Notes: generated by a model from the letters alone, not told the origin. 64,000 nt of DNA from Micromonospora tarensis (GCF_016803395.1 NZ_JAEVHL010000003.1:32048-96047), one strand, 5' to 3'; counted from the stretch's first letter, positions 34,108 to 45,082 are shown. Numbers and translations: made by a program.

Positions 34108-35472
34108 TCACCAGGAGCAGGAGAGCGCGGGGTCGCAGGCCAGGTCGGCCGCGAGCCGGGCGCGGTGGGCGGCGATCGCCTCGCCGTAGACGTCGAGCAG
34201 ACCGGAGACCGTACGGTCCCAGGAGAAGTGTCGGGCGTGCTGCTCGGCGCCCCGGCCCAGCACCGACCGCAGGGACCGGTTCGGCAACAGGCGGCCCAGC
34301 GCGCGGGCCCAGTCGACCGGGTCGTGCCCGTCGATGAGTACCCCGCTGACCTGGTCCCGTACCGCGGTGACCAGCCCTCCGACGGCGGCGGCCAGGACTG
34401 GCGTACCGCAGGCCTGCGCCTCCAGGGCGACCAGCCCGAACGATTCGTTGTGCGACGGCACCGCGACCAGGTCCGCCGCCCGGTACAGGGCCGGCAGATC
34501 ATCCCCGGTGAGCGGCGGCAGGAAACGCACGCCGTCGGCGACCCCGGAGTTGGCAGCCAACTCGATCAGGGCGGTCGGCCGGTCCAGGCCGCTGCCGCTG
34601 GGCCCACCGCAGATCACCACCGTCACCCGCTCGGCCAGCGCCGGGTCGCGTTGCCGCAGCGCGGCGACCGCGCGGATCAGCACGTCGGGGGCCTTCAGCG
34701 GCTGGATCCGACCGACGAAGGCGACGACGTACCCGTCGACAGGTAGCCCCAGTCGGCGGCGCGCCTGGCGGGCGGCCGCGAACCGGTCACCCGGCGCGGG
34801 CCGGAACCGGGCCAGGTCGACACCCGGCTGCACGACGGACACCCGGGTCGGGTCGGCGTCGTACCGGTCGAGGAGGTCGCTGGCCTCGAACCGGGTGTTG
34901 GCGACCAGCCGGTCCGCCTCGGCGACCACCTGTTCCTCGCCGATCACCCGGGCCTTGGGCTCCGGTCGGTCACCGGCCGCGAGCTGGGCGTTCTTGACCT
35001 TCGCCAGGGTGTGCGCGGTGTGCACCAGCGGCACACCCCAGCGCTCCTTGGCCAACCAGCCCACCTGACCGGAGAGCCAGTAGTGCGAGTGGATCAGGTC
35101 GTAGTGACCCGGCGGGCGGGACGCCTCGGCGCGCAGCACCCCGGCGGTGAAGGCGCAGAGCTGGCCGGGCAGCTCCTCCTTGGTGAGGCCCTCCAGAGGG
35201 CCTGAGGTGATGTGCCGGACCTGCACCCCGGGCGCCATCTCGACCACCGGGGGCAGGTCGCCGGAGGTGGCCCGGGTGAAGATCTCCACCGCCACGTTGG
35301 CCTCGGCGAGTCGCCGGGCGACCTCGAGGATGTAGACGTTCATTCCGCCGGCGTCGCCCGTGCCCGGTTGGTGCAGGGGGGAGGTGTGCACCGACAGGGT
35401 CGCGATGCGGCGGGGCCGGGGCCACGGTCGGGCACCCCGCTGGCGCCCGACACCGGTGTGCACTTCCGCCAC
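34108..35472 (-). CDS. mshA: D-inositol-3-phosphate glycosyltransferase (mycothiol synthesis)
   Basis: Retaining GT4 enzyme of 454 residues that moves GlcNAc from UDP-GlcNAc to inositol-3-phosphate, the first step of mycothiol synthesis. Seen: [19 protein letters not shown] at the N-terminus, [11 protein letters not shown], the UDP-sugar region [17 protein letters not shown], and the EX7E motif [17 protein letters not shown]. The GTG at 35470-35472 is chosen because GAAGGAGC precedes it at the right spacing; a longer start with ATG at 35556 is possible. Shows that the host makes mycothiol. Confidence 0.95.
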   Translation of the reverse strand: MAEVHTGVGRQRGARPWPRPRRIATLSVHTSPLHQPGTGDAGGMNVYILEVARRLAEANVAVEIFTRATSGDLPPVVEMAPGVQVRHITSGPLEGLTKEELPGQLCAFTAGVLRAEASRPPGHYDLIHSHYWLSGQVGWLAKERWGVPLVHTAHTLAKVKNAQLAAGDRPEPKARVIGEEQVVAEADRLVANTRFEASDLLDRYDADPTRVSVVQPGVDLARFRPAPGDRFAAARQARRRLGLPVDGYVVAFVGRIQPLKAPDVLIRAVAALRQRDPALAERVTVVICGGPSGSGLDRPTALIELAANSGVADGVRFLPPLTGDDLPALYRAADLVAVPSHNESFGLVALEAQACGTPVLAAAVGGLVTAVRDQVSGVLIDGHDPVDWARALGRLLPNRSLRSVLGRGAEQHARHFSWDRTVSGLLDVYGEAIAAHRARLAADLACDPALSCSW

Positions 35473-35677
35473 ATCCGCTCCTTCGTCACGGTTGATGCCG
35501 TCTCGCACGACCGGCGCTACTCGGTCAACCTCCACGCCGGATGTCATCTTCCCCATCGGCTTTCGGAAATACCCCGGCGCGGCCGCCCGGGGTGACGGAC
35601 CTCATGGCCGGATGCCCGCCGGTGGCCGCCGTACGCCCGGTCGGAGCGGCTCGCACCGTCGAGGGGACAATGTCGGG

Positions 35678-36445
35678 ATGACAGCAGTCGCCATCGTCAC
35701 CGGAGCGTCCAGCGGGATCGGCGCCGCCACCGCCCGCCGGCTCGCCGCCGAGGGCTTCCACGTCCTCGCCGCCGCTCGCCGCGCCGAACGGCTCGCCGAC
35801 CTGGTCGCCCAGATCACCGCCGCTGGCGGGCAGGCCACCGCGGTGACCTGCGACGTCACCTCGGACGAGTCGGTGGCTGGGCTGGCCGAGGCCGCCGCCC
35901 GGACACCCGGGCCGGTCACCCTGCTGGTCAACAACGCCGGTGGCGCGCGTGGGCTGGACCCGGTGGAGTCCGGTTCGGTCGCCGACTGGCAGTGGATGTA
36001 CGACGTCAACGTGCTCGGCACCCTGCGGGTCACCCAGGCGTTGCTACCGGCGCTGGAGGCATCCGGCTCGGGCACCATCGTGGTGGTCTCCTCCACCGCC
36101 GGTCAGGTCGTCTACGAGGGCGGCGGCGGTTACGTCGCCGCGAAGCACGCGCAGACCGCCATCGCCGGCACGCTGCGCCTGGAGCTGTGTGGCCGGCCGC
36201 TGCGGGTGATCGAGATCGACCCGGGCATGGTGAAGACCGACGAGTTCGGGCTGGTCCGCTTCGACGGTGACGCGGAGCGGGCGGCAGCGGTCTACGCCGG
36301 GGTGCCGGGGCCGCTGGTGGCGGAGGACGTCGCCGACTGCGTCGCCTGGTGCGCCACCCGGCCGGAGCACGTCAACATCGACCGGCTGGTGGTCCGGCCC
36401 CGGGCCCAGGCCGCCCAGCACAAGGTGCACCGCGTCGGCCAGTGA
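35678..36445 (+). CDS. Short-chain dehydrogenase/reductase
   Basis: 255-residue classical SDR, positional counterpart of Rv0484c. Seen: cofactor motif VTGASSGIGAATA, LLVNNAGGARG, catalytic Ser in VVVSSTAGQVVYEGGGG followed by YVAAKHA (YxxxK), and the IDPGMVKTDEF loop. GACAAT at 35666-35671 lies 6 nt before the ATG and may be a weak leaderless -10. It is divergent from mshA and in line with the methyltransferase. Substrate not predictable. Confidence 0.92.
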   Translation: MTAVAIVTGASSGIGAATARRLAAEGFHVLAAARRAERLADLVAQITAAGGQATAVTCDVTSDESVAGLAEAAARTPGPVTLLVNNAGGARGLDPVESGSVADWQWMYDVNVLGTLRVTQALLPALEASGSGTIVVVSSTAGQVVYEGGGGYVAAKHAQTAIAGTLRLELCGRPLRVIEIDPGMVKTDEFGLVRFDGDAERAAAVYAGVPGPLVAEDVADCVAWCATRPEHVNIDRLVVRPRAQAAQHKVHRVGQ

Positions 36446-36475
36446 AGTTCAGGGACAGGGCCCGGTGAGGCCGGC

Positions 36476-37264
36476 ATGAGTGGCGCGGCACGGCACCGAC
36501 CGCTCGGCGTGGTCACCCGGGGCACAACCAACCCGAACCGGCTCCGTCGGGTGGACAACTGGCTCGTCGCCACCTGCGCCGACCGGCTGCTGGCGACGGC
36601 CGATCCGCTGGTGGTCGACCTCGGTTACGGCGCCACCCCGGTGACGGCGGTGGAGCTGCGGGCTCGGCTGGCGGCCGGGGTCCGACCGGACGTACGCCTG
36701 GTCGGGTTGGAGATCGACCCGGCCCGGGTGGCCGCCGCGGCACCGGTCGCGGACCCACCCGGGCTGACGTTCGCCCGGGGTGGGTTCGAGCTGGCCGGGC
36801 TCCGGCCGGTGCTGGTCCGCGCGTTCAACGTGCTCCGCCAGTACGACGAGAACGAGGTGACCGACGCCTGGCGGACGATGAGCGCCGCGCTCGCCCCCGG
36901 CGGGGCGCTCGTCGAGGGCACCTGCGACGAGTTGGGGCGGCTGGCCAGTTGGCTGCTGATCGACGCCGACGGCCCTCGGACGCTGACCCTGGCGGCGAAG
37001 CTCACCACCCTGGGCAGCCCCGCCGAGCTGGCCGAGCGCCTGCCGAAGGCGTTGATCCACCGCAACGTTCCCGGCGAGCCGGTGCACGCGTTGATCCGCG
37101 CGCTGGACGACGCCTGGCAGGCCGCCGCCCCCTACGCCACCTTCGGCCCACGGCAACGCTGGGTGCGGGCGGTGACCGGCCTGCGGGACAGCGGCTGGCC
37201 CGTCCTGGCCACCTCGAAACGCTGGCGACTGGGAGAGTTGACAGTCCCCTGGCCGCTGCCGTGA
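36476..37264 (+). CDS. Class I SAM-dependent methyltransferase
   Basis: 262-residue Rossmann-fold methyltransferase-like protein. The SAM-binding loop is VVDLGYGATPVTAVELRARL (about residue 45) with the acidic end LVGLEIDPARV. The substrate is unknown. The usual motif I (E/DxGxGxG) reads DLGYGATP here, typical of an actinobacterial hypothetical methyltransferase group. ATG at 36476 has GTGAGG in the ribosome-site position. It lies 30 nt after the SDR gene, so the two may be cotranscribed; it converges with murB. Confidence 0.85.
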   Translation: MSGAARHRPLGVVTRGTTNPNRLRRVDNWLVATCADRLLATADPLVVDLGYGATPVTAVELRARLAAGVRPDVRLVGLEIDPARVAAAAPVADPPGLTFARGGFELAGLRPVLVRAFNVLRQYDENEVTDAWRTMSAALAPGGALVEGTCDELGRLASWLLIDADGPRTLTLAAKLTTLGSPAELAERLPKALIHRNVPGEPVHALIRALDDAWQAAAPYATFGPRQRWVRAVTGLRDSGWPVLATSKRWRLGELTVPWPLP

Positions 37265-37330
37265 CACCGACGCCCGGTCAGCGGGCCGCGCTCGATCACC
37301 GTTGTCCCGCCCGGGCCCGGCCCGGTGTCA
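37262..37330. terminator. Weak inverted repeat joining two convergent stop codons
   Basis: TGACACCG (37262-37269) and CGGTGTCA (37323-37330) each contain a stop codon of the methyltransferase or murB gene, the same design as at 22292-22328. The 53-nt loop is long but contains GGGCCCGGCCC-type pairing. Confidence 0.35.
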
Positions 37331-38410
37331 GAGGGCGCAGTTGACCAGGACCGGCTCGGGGTGCAGGGTCACGCCGAAGCGGTCGTGGACCTGATCGCGG
37401 ATGGTGGCCGCCAGGGCGAGCAGGTCGCCCGTGTGGGCGGTGCCGCTGCGGTTGGTCAGGGCCAGGGTGTGCTTGCTGGAGATCGCCACGCCGCCCGTCC
37501 CGGGGTGGCCCTTGGTGAAGCCGGCCTTGTCGATCAGCCAGGCCGCGCTCACCTTGACCAGGCCGTCGGCCCCCGGCCAGGCCGGTGGGTCACCCAGTTC
37601 GGCCGAGCGCTCGAGGAGCAGGTCGTACGTCGCACGGTCGAGCACCGGGTTGGTGAAGAAGGAGCCGACCGAGCGAGTGTCCGGGTCGGTGGCGTCGAGC
37701 ACCATGCCCTTGCCCGCACGCAGCCGGAGCACCACCGCTCGGGCGTCCGCCAGCGGCACCTGGTCGCCCACCTCGACACCGAGTGCCCTGGCCAGTTCCG
37801 CGTAGCGCACCGGCCCGGAGAGCGGGGACCGGGTGAGCCGGAAGTCGACGGAGAGCACCACCCAGCGATCCACGTACTTGAAGATGCTGCCCCGGTAGGC
37901 GAACCCGCAGTCGGCGGCGGGGATGCTGTGTCGGGTGCCCTCCACCCGGTCGTACACCTCGACCGAGGTGATCGTCTCGGCGACCTCCTGGCCGTACGCG
38001 CCGACGTTCTGGATCGGGGTGGCGCCGGTCGAGCCGGGGATGCCGGAGAGGCACTCCAGCCCGGCCCAGCCGTTGCCGACGGTGGCGGCGACCAGGTCGT
38101 CCCACGGCTCACCGGCGTCGACCCGTACGGTGACCGACCCGGCGTCCTCGTCGACGACCCGCAGGCCACGGGAGCGCACCAGGATGACGGTGCCGGGGAA
38201 GCCGGGGTCGCCGATCACCACGTTGCTGCCACCGGCCAGGATCAGGACGGGCTCCTCGGCGGTCTGGACCGCTCGGACGATCTCGTCGGCGCTGCCGGCG
38301 GCCACGATCCGCTCGGCCGGTCCACCCATTCGCAGGGTGGTGTAGCCGGCGAGTGGACCGGGGATGGCACGATCGGCGTCGGTTGTCGGCTGGGCGGAGG
38401 CGTCTGGCAC
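37328..38410 (-). CDS. murB: UDP-N-acetylenolpyruvoylglucosamine reductase
   Basis: FAD enzyme of 360 residues that reduces UDP-GlcNAc-enolpyruvate to UDP-MurNAc in peptidoglycan synthesis. Seen: TTLRMGGPAERIV, the FAD-binding LAGGSNVVIGDPGFPG and GIPGSTGATPIQNVGAYGQEV, the proton-donor Ser in GSFFTNPVL, and the C-terminal catalytic Glu in LHPEPVLV. The length and the FAD motifs fit the common type I enzymes. GTG at 38410 has TAAGGT at 38418-38423, 7 nt upstream (leaderless). It matches Rv0482 in gene order. Confidence 0.97.
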   Translation of the reverse strand: MPDASAQPTTDADRAIPGPLAGYTTLRMGGPAERIVAAGSADEIVRAVQTAEEPVLILAGGSNVVIGDPGFPGTVILVRSRGLRVVDEDAGSVTVRVDAGEPWDDLVAATVGNGWAGLECLSGIPGSTGATPIQNVGAYGQEVAETITSVEVYDRVEGTRHSIPAADCGFAYRGSIFKYVDRWVVLSVDFRLTRSPLSGPVRYAELARALGVEVGDQVPLADARAVVLRLRAGKGMVLDATDPDTRSVGSFFTNPVLDRATYDLLLERSAELGDPPAWPGADGLVKVSAAWLIDKAGFTKGHPGTGGVAISSKHTLALTNRSGTAHTGDLLALAATIRDQVHDRFGVTLHPEPVLVNCAL

Positions 38411-38479
38411 GCCCTTCACCTTAGGCTGAGTGATAGCCGTGGCACCCACTGGTCGCCCGGCACCCCCGGGAGGATGGCG

Positions 38480-39238
38480 ATGAGCAGACTGCAGGGCAGC
38501 AAGGATTTCTGGATCGGGGCGCTCCGGGCGGAGGGCCCGGCTTTCGCGGCGGCGGTGGCCGAGGCGCCGCCGGAGACACCGGTGCTGTCCTGTCCGGGCT
38601 GGACGGTCAACGACCTCACACTGCATATGGCCGGCATCTACCAGTGGGTGTCGTCGTTCGCCGGTGCCGGTCTGACCACCCAGCCGCCCCGGCGGGAGCC
38701 GCTTGCGGCGGAGCCGGGCGTGCGCCCGCTTCAGCTGTGGCAGCAGGGCTACGACCGGCTGATGACCGTCTTCGACGGGCTCGACCCGGAGGCCCCGGCG
38801 TGGAACTGGGCCCCGCAGCCGAAGCGGGCTGGTTTCTGGCCGCGTCGGATGGCGCACGAGACGGCGGTGCACCGCTGGGACGCGCAGCTCGCCATCGCGG
38901 CCGGTGACCCGGTGGAGGCGAAGCTCGCGGCCGACGGGGTGAGCGAGGTGCTGGACACCTGGCTGCCGGCGGGCCGGCGGCAGGTGCCGGGCGACTGGCA
39001 CGGGGTGGTGCAGCTCGCCGCGACCGACGCGGCCCAGGAGTGGTATCTGCGGCTGCGCGGCCAGGGGGTGGCGCTGCTCGACACGGCGACCATCTTCGAC
39101 CACGACGACCACCACGCCCGGGCCCAGGTCAGCGGCACCGCCAGCGACCTACTGTTGGCGCTCTGGGGCCGGGTGAGCTTCGAGACGCTTGACGTCGCCG
39201 GCGATCGCCGCCTGTTAGACGGTCTGCGCACCGGCTGA
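38480..39238 (+). CDS. Mycothiol-dependent maleylpyruvate isomerase fold protein (DinB superfamily)
   Basis: 252-residue protein of the maleylpyruvate isomerase N-terminal/DinB family, often mycothiol-dependent metal enzymes. Seen: the metal-site histidines in CPGWTVNDLTLHMAGI and AHETAVHRWDAQLAI. The ATG at 38480 has GGGAGG at 38468-38473; an earlier ATG (38474) falls within the ribosome site. Substrate unknown; conjugation of mycothiol or isomerisation is a family-level guess, supported by mshA 3 kb away. Divergent from murB. Confidence 0.85.
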   Translation: MSRLQGSKDFWIGALRAEGPAFAAAVAEAPPETPVLSCPGWTVNDLTLHMAGIYQWVSSFAGAGLTTQPPRREPLAAEPGVRPLQLWQQGYDRLMTVFDGLDPEAPAWNWAPQPKRAGFWPRRMAHETAVHRWDAQLAIAAGDPVEAKLAADGVSEVLDTWLPAGRRQVPGDWHGVVQLAATDAAQEWYLRLRGQGVALLDTATIFDHDDHHARAQVSGTASDLLLALWGRVSFETLDVAGDRRLLDGLRTG

Positions 39239-39256
39239 TCGGCCCTGCTGGCCCGC

Positions 39257-39289
39257 CGAGGGCGTCACCCCGCCGGGGTGGCGCCCTCG
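39257..39289 (+). terminator. Terminator hairpin before the ceb operon
   Basis: 15-bp stem with one T-G wobble: CGAGGGCGTCACCCC (39257-39271) and GGGGTGGCGCCCTCG (39275-39289), loop GCC, followed by TTCG. Confidence 0.8.
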
Positions 39290-39314
39290 TTCGCGTCGGG
39301 GCCACGGATTGCGG

Positions 39315-39378
39315 GAGAGCGCTCTCTTGACAGCGCGGGAAGCACCCACCACCCTGTCGTGAGAGCGCTCTCTTGACT
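39315..39378 (+). promoter_or_regulatory. cebE promoter with two LacI-family operators
   Basis: The 17-base sequence GAGAGCGCTCTCTTGAC occurs twice, at 39315-39331 and 39361-39377, 46 bp apart. The 12-bp palindromes GAGAGCGCTCTC resemble the CebR box of Streptomyces (TGGGAGCGCTCCCA). Each runs into a -35-like TTGACA (39327-39332) or TTGACT (39373-39378). Binding by the CebR-like protein encoded at the end of the operon would cover both -35 elements; the 46-bp distance also allows looping. A ribosome site GAGAGAGG lies at 39403-39410. Confidence 0.88.
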
Positions 39379-39419
39379 ACTCGCCACCACCCCGACCACC
39401 TTGAGAGAGGTCGAAACCC

Positions 39420-40727
39420 ATGGCTGTCTTCCCGCGCCGCCGCCTCGCCGCGGTGGCCCTCGCCGCCACCACCGCCCTGCTCGTCACCGCTGGTTGCGGC
39501 GGCGGCGGCGACGAGGGCGGCGACGGGCCGGTCACCCTCACCGTCGACGTCTTCGGCCAGTTCGGCTACGAGCAGCTCTACCGGGAGTACATGGACGCGA
39601 ATCCCGGCGTGAAAATCGTCGAGCGGGGCACCGGCACCAACCTCGACGAGTACTCCCCGAAGCTGACCCAGTGGCTCGCCGCCGGCCGAGGCGCCGGCGA
39701 CGTGGTGGCCATCGAAGAGGGGCTGATGGTCGAGTACAAGGCCAACCCCGGCAACTTCGTCAACCTGCTCGACCACGGCGCCACCGACCTCAAGGGCAAC
39801 TTCCTCGAGTGGAAGTGGAACGCCGGCCTGACCGCCGACGGCAAGCAGCTCATCGGCCTCGGCACCGACGTCGGCGGCATCGCCATCTGCTACCGCAAGG
39901 ATCTCTTCGCCAAGGCCGGCCTGCCGACCGAGCGCGACGAGGTGTCGAAGCTCTGGCCGACCTGGCCGGACTACATCGCCACCGGGGAACGGTTCGTCGC
40001 GGCGAAGACCGGCGCGTCCTTCCTGGACGCCGCGACCAACACCTTCAACACCATCCTGCTCCAGGCCGCCGGCAACACGACCGGCTACAGCTACTACGAC
40101 ACCAGCGACAGCCTGGTCGTCGACAGCAACCCATCGGTACGGCAGGCGTGGGACACCACCATGGACATCATCGACTCGGGCCTGTCCGGAAAGTACGGCT
40201 CCTGGTCCGAGGAGTGGGTCTCCGCCTTCAAGCAGTCGAAGTTCGCCACCATCGCCTGCCCGGCCTGGATGACCGGCGTCATCGAGGCCAACGCCGGCAC
40301 CGCCGCCCAGGGCAAGTGGGACATCGCCCGGGTGCCCGGCAACGGCGGCAACTGGGGCGGGTCGCACCTCGCCGTACCCAAGCAGAGCAAGCACCAGGCC
40401 GAGGCGATCGAACTGGTCAAGTTCCTCACCAGCGCCAAGGGGCAGATCGGGGCGTTCAAGGCCAAGGGTCCGCTGCCCTCCTCGCCGCAGGCGCTCGACG
40501 ATCCGGCGATCACCGGCGCGACAAACGCGTACTTCTCCGGAGCACCGGTCGGCGCCATCTTCGGCACCGGCGCGAAGAGCCTGAAGCCGGTCTACATGGG
40601 CCCGAAGAACCAGGCCGTCCGCACCGAGGTGGAGAACGCGGTACGGACCGTCGAGCTGGGCCAGCGCAGCCCCGCGCAGGGCTGGACGGACGCGGTGACC
40701 AACGCGAAGAAGGCCGCCGCCAAGTAG
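39420..40727 (+). CDS. cebE: Cello-oligosaccharide ABC transporter substrate-binding lipoprotein
   Basis: 435-residue lipoprotein with lipobox LVTAGC (Cys26) and a family 1 solute-binding fold (VTLTVDVFGQFGYEQLYREYMDANPGVKI). Trp and Tyr residues typical of sugar stacking are frequent (WKWNAG, YSYYDTSD, SWSEEWVSAF). With the following permeases, beta-glucosidase and LacI repressor it matches the Streptomyces ceb cellobiose/cellotriose system; order and operator are the evidence, so other beta-glucosides remain possible. No ATPase gene is present: such importers share the general MsiK ATPase. Confidence 0.85.
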   Translation: MAVFPRRRLAAVALAATTALLVTAGCGGGGDEGGDGPVTLTVDVFGQFGYEQLYREYMDANPGVKIVERGTGTNLDEYSPKLTQWLAAGRGAGDVVAIEEGLMVEYKANPGNFVNLLDHGATDLKGNFLEWKWNAGLTADGKQLIGLGTDVGGIAICYRKDLFAKAGLPTERDEVSKLWPTWPDYIATGERFVAAKTGASFLDAATNTFNTILLQAAGNTTGYSYYDTSDSLVVDSNPSVRQAWDTTMDIIDSGLSGKYGSWSEEWVSAFKQSKFATIACPAWMTGVIEANAGTAAQGKWDIARVPGNGGNWGGSHLAVPKQSKHQAEAIELVKFLTSAKGQIGAFKAKGPLPSSPQALDDPAITGATNAYFSGAPVGAIFGTGAKSLKPVYMGPKNQAVRTEVENAVRTVELGQRSPAQGWTDAVTNAKKAAAK

Positions 40728-40737
40728 CCCAACCAGC

Positions 40738-40775
40738 GTGCGGGCGGGCTCCGGTGACCGGAGTCCCGCCCGCAC
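40738..40775 (+). repeat. Strong intercistronic hairpin between cebE and cebF
   Basis: GTGCGGGCGGG then CTCCGG (40738-40754) pairs with CCGGAG, a one-base bulge, then CCCGCCCGCAC (40758-40775), loop TGA. Such hairpins after a binding-protein gene commonly stabilise its mRNA or attenuate readthrough, so that the binding protein exceeds the permeases. Confidence 0.8.
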
Positions 40776-40796
40776 GGCGGAAAGGAGTCCCCGGGC

Positions 40797-41780
40797 ATGA
40801 CCGTCCAGCTCGACGCCCGCCCGCCGGTCGTACCGGCACCCCCGCGCTCGTCAGGTCGGCTGAGCCGGCTCGACACCCGACTCTCGCCATACCTCTACAT
40901 CGCCCCGTTCTTTCTGCTCTTCGCGGTCTTCGGGGTCTACCCGCTGGCGTACACCTTCTGGGTCTCGCTGCACGACTGGGACCTGCTCGGCGCCGACCAC
41001 CCGTTCGTCGGGGCGGAGAACTACACCCGGCTGCTGGCCGACCCCGACTTCTGGCACGCGCTGGTCAACACCCTGGGCATCTTCGTCATCTCGACCGTCC
41101 CGCAGTTGCTCGCCGCGCTCTGGCTGGCCAACCTGCTCAACCGTGGGCTGCGTGCCCGCACCGGCTGGCGGATGGCGGTGCTCGTCCCCAACGTCACCTC
41201 CACCGCCGCGGTGGCGATCGTGTTCGGGGTGATCTTCGGCCGCGAGTTCGGCATGATCAACTGGTTGCTCGACCTGGTCGGGTTGGACGCGATCGGCTGG
41301 AAGTCCAACCGGTTCGCCTCCTGGGTGGCCATCTCCGCCATGGTCGACTGGCGGTGGACCGGCTACAACGCGCTGATCCTGCTCGCCGCCATGCAGGCCA
41401 TCCCCCGCGACCTCTACGAGTCGGCGTCCATCGACGGCGCCAACCGTGCCCGGCAGTTCTGGTCGATCACCGTGCCGCTGCTCAAACCGACGATCATCTT
41501 CTGCGCCATCATCGCCACCATCGGTGGGTTGCAGCTCTTCACCGAACCCCGGCTGTTCCACTCCGGCACCAATCCGATCCGGGGCGGACCGATGCGCGAG
41601 TCACAGACGCTGACCATGTACATGTTCGAGAACGCCTTCGCCCCGCACTACAACTTCGGGTACGGCTCGGCGGTGGCCTGGCTGCTCTTCGCGCTCATCG
41701 CGATCGTCGCGGCGGTGAACGTGCTGATCCTCCGCCGGCTCGGTGGCGGCGCGGGCCCGCGGAAGGAAACCACACCATGA
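40797..41780 (+). CDS. cebF: Sugar ABC transporter permease (MalF-like)
   Basis: 327-residue permease with about six transmembrane helices (first: LYIAPFFLLFAVFGVYPLAYTFW). The EAA-type coupling loop is DLYESASIDGANRARQFWSITVPLLKP. An AAAGGAGT ribosome site precedes the ATG at 40797. The stop overlaps the start of the next permease gene (ATGA). Forms the heterodimeric channel with CebG. The N-terminal 25 residues are Pro/Arg-rich and cytosolic. Confidence 0.9.
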   Translation: MTVQLDARPPVVPAPPRSSGRLSRLDTRLSPYLYIAPFFLLFAVFGVYPLAYTFWVSLHDWDLLGADHPFVGAENYTRLLADPDFWHALVNTLGIFVISTVPQLLAALWLANLLNRGLRARTGWRMAVLVPNVTSTAAVAIVFGVIFGREFGMINWLLDLVGLDAIGWKSNRFASWVAISAMVDWRWTGYNALILLAAMQAIPRDLYESASIDGANRARQFWSITVPLLKPTIIFCAIIATIGGLQLFTEPRLFHSGTNPIRGGPMRESQTLTMYMFENAFAPHYNFGYGSAVAWLLFALIAIVAAVNVLILRRLGGGAGPRKETTP

Positions 41781-42606
41781 GCCGACTCTGGCGGGCCAGC
41801 CCGCTCACCTACCTGGCCCTGATCGTCGCCGCCGGCCTCTCGGTCTTCCCGATCTGGTGGATGTTCGTGGTGGCCAGCCGAACCAGCGACGCGATGGGAC
41901 AGCTGCCGCCGCCGATGACGCCCGGCGGCAACCTGGGGGCCAACATCGCCCGGCTGTTCGACAACACCGACGCGTACTTCCTGACCGGTCTGATCAACTC
42001 GGCGATCGTGGCCAGCACGGTCACCGTTTCCGTGGTGTTCTTCTCCAGCCTGGCCGGCTTCGCCTTCGCCAAGCTGCGGTTCCGTGGCCGCAACGCGCTG
42101 CTGCTGGTCATCATCGCGACCATGATGGTGCCGACCCAGCTCGGCGTGATTCCGCTGTACCTGCTGATGACCCGACTGGAGTGGAACGACCGGCTCCCCG
42201 CCGTGATCGTGCCGGCCCTGGTCACCGGGTTCGGGGTGTTCATGATGCGGCAGTACGCCGGCCAGGCGGTCAGCGACGAGCTGATCGAGGCCGCCCGGAT
42301 GGACGGCTGTGGCACCGCCCGGATCTGGTGGCACGTCGTGCTGCCCGCGCTGCGCCCCGCCGCCGCCGTACTCGGCCTGCTCACCTTCATGACCACCTGG
42401 AACGACTTCCTCTGGCCTTACGCTGTGCTGAACGATCCGGCGAACCCGACCGTGCAGCTCTCGCTGCGAGCGCTGTCGGACGGGTACTACCAGGACATGT
42501 CGCAGGTGTTCACCGGGACAGCAATCGTGACACTGCCCCTGCTACTGGTCTTCGTGTTGTTCGGTCGGCAGATCATCGGCGGAATCATGGAAGGTGCGGT
42601 CAAGGC

Positions 42607-42610
<4 letters not shown>
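41777..42610 (+). CDS. cebG: Sugar ABC transporter permease (MalG-like)
   Basis: 277-residue permease with six helices (YLALIVAAGLSVFPIWWMFV; SSLAGFAFAKL; VIIATMMVPTQLGVIPLYLL). The EAA loop reads ELIEAARMDGCGTARIWWHVVLPALRP, close to the consensus. The ATG overlaps the cebF stop by 4 nt. The stop TGA lies within a GTGAGCGAG motif that also supplies the GTG start of bglC, so the two are directly coupled. Confidence 0.92.
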
Positions 42611-44055
<1,445 letters not shown>

Positions 44056-44074
44056 CGAGCGGGGGGAAGGCGCG

Positions 44075-45082
44075 ATGACGACGGCGCAGCGGCCGACGCT
44101 CGAAGCGGTGGCGGCCCGGGCCGGGGTGTCCCGGGCCACCGTGTCCCGGGTGGTCAACGGCTCCACCACCGTCGCCGAACCGATCCGCGAGGCGGTCACC
44201 AGGGCGGTCGCCGAGCTGGGGTACGTCCCCAACCTCGCCGCCCGCAGCCTGGTCACCCAACGCACCGACTCGATCGCCCTGGTGATGCCCGAAGCGGCCA
44301 CCCGGGTCTTCTCCGACGACCAGGTCTTCCCCGGCATCATCCGGGGCGTCAGCCAGGAGTTGGAGGCGGCCGACAAGCAACTGGTGCTGATGCTCGCCGG
44401 CTCGCCGGCCGGGCACCACCGGGTGGAGCGGTACACCACCGGCCGGCACGTCGACGGGGTGCTCTTCGCGTCGCTGCACGGTGCCGATCCGCTGCCCGGG
44501 ACGCTGGCCCGGCTCGGCATCCCGGTGGTGTGCAGCGGTCGGCCGCTCGGCGACGTGCCCGTCCCGTACGTCGACGTCGACCACGTGGCAGGGGTGACCG
44601 CGGCCGTCCGGCACATGCTCGACGGCGGTCGCCGCCGGATCGCCACCATCGCCGGGCCGCAGGACATGGTCGCCGGGATCGAACGGCTCAACGGTTACCG
44701 GGAGGCGGTCGCCGCGGCCGGGCTGCCCGAGCTGATCGCCGTCGGCGACTTCACCCGGGAGTCCGGTGCGGCGGCGATGCGCCAACTGCTCACCGACCAC
44801 CCCGACCTGGACGGTGTCTTCGCCGCCTCCGACCTGATGGCGCACGCCGCCCTGCGGACGCTGCGCGAGGCCGGCCGGCGGGTGCCGGAGGACGTGGCGG
44901 TGGTCGGTTTCGACGACATCGAGACCGCCGCCTACACCGAACCGCCGCTGACCACCGTCCGGCAGCCGATCGTGGAACTCGGCCGGCGGATGACCCGACA
45001 ACTGCTGCGACTGGCCGCCGGGGAGACCATCGAGCAGACCGTCATGCTCCCCACCGAGCTGATCCGCCGCGCCTCCGCCTGA
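44075..45082 (+). CDS. cebR: LacI-family repressor of the cellobiose operon
   Basis: 335 residues. N-terminal HTH and hinge: TLEAVAARAGVSRATVSRVVNGSTTVAEPIREAV; then a periplasmic-binding-protein-like effector domain with GVFAASDLMAHAALRTLRE and VVGFDDIETAAYTEPPLTT. ATG at 44075 has GGGGGAAGG upstream. It is the last gene of the ceb operon, whereas Streptomyces cebR lies in front of cebEFG and on its own. Placement inside the operon gives negative feedback. It probably binds the GAGAGCGCTCTC sites before cebE. Confidence 0.9.
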   Translation: MTTAQRPTLEAVAARAGVSRATVSRVVNGSTTVAEPIREAVTRAVAELGYVPNLAARSLVTQRTDSIALVMPEAATRVFSDDQVFPGIIRGVSQELEAADKQLVLMLAGSPAGHHRVERYTTGRHVDGVLFASLHGADPLPGTLARLGIPVVCSGRPLGDVPVPYVDVDHVAGVTAAVRHMLDGGRRRIATIAGPQDMVAGIERLNGYREAVAAAGLPELIAVGDFTRESGAAAMRQLLTDHPDLDGVFAASDLMAHAALRTLREAGRRVPEDVAVVGFDDIETAAYTEPPLTTVRQPIVELGRRMTRQLLRLAAGETIEQTVMLPTELIRRASA

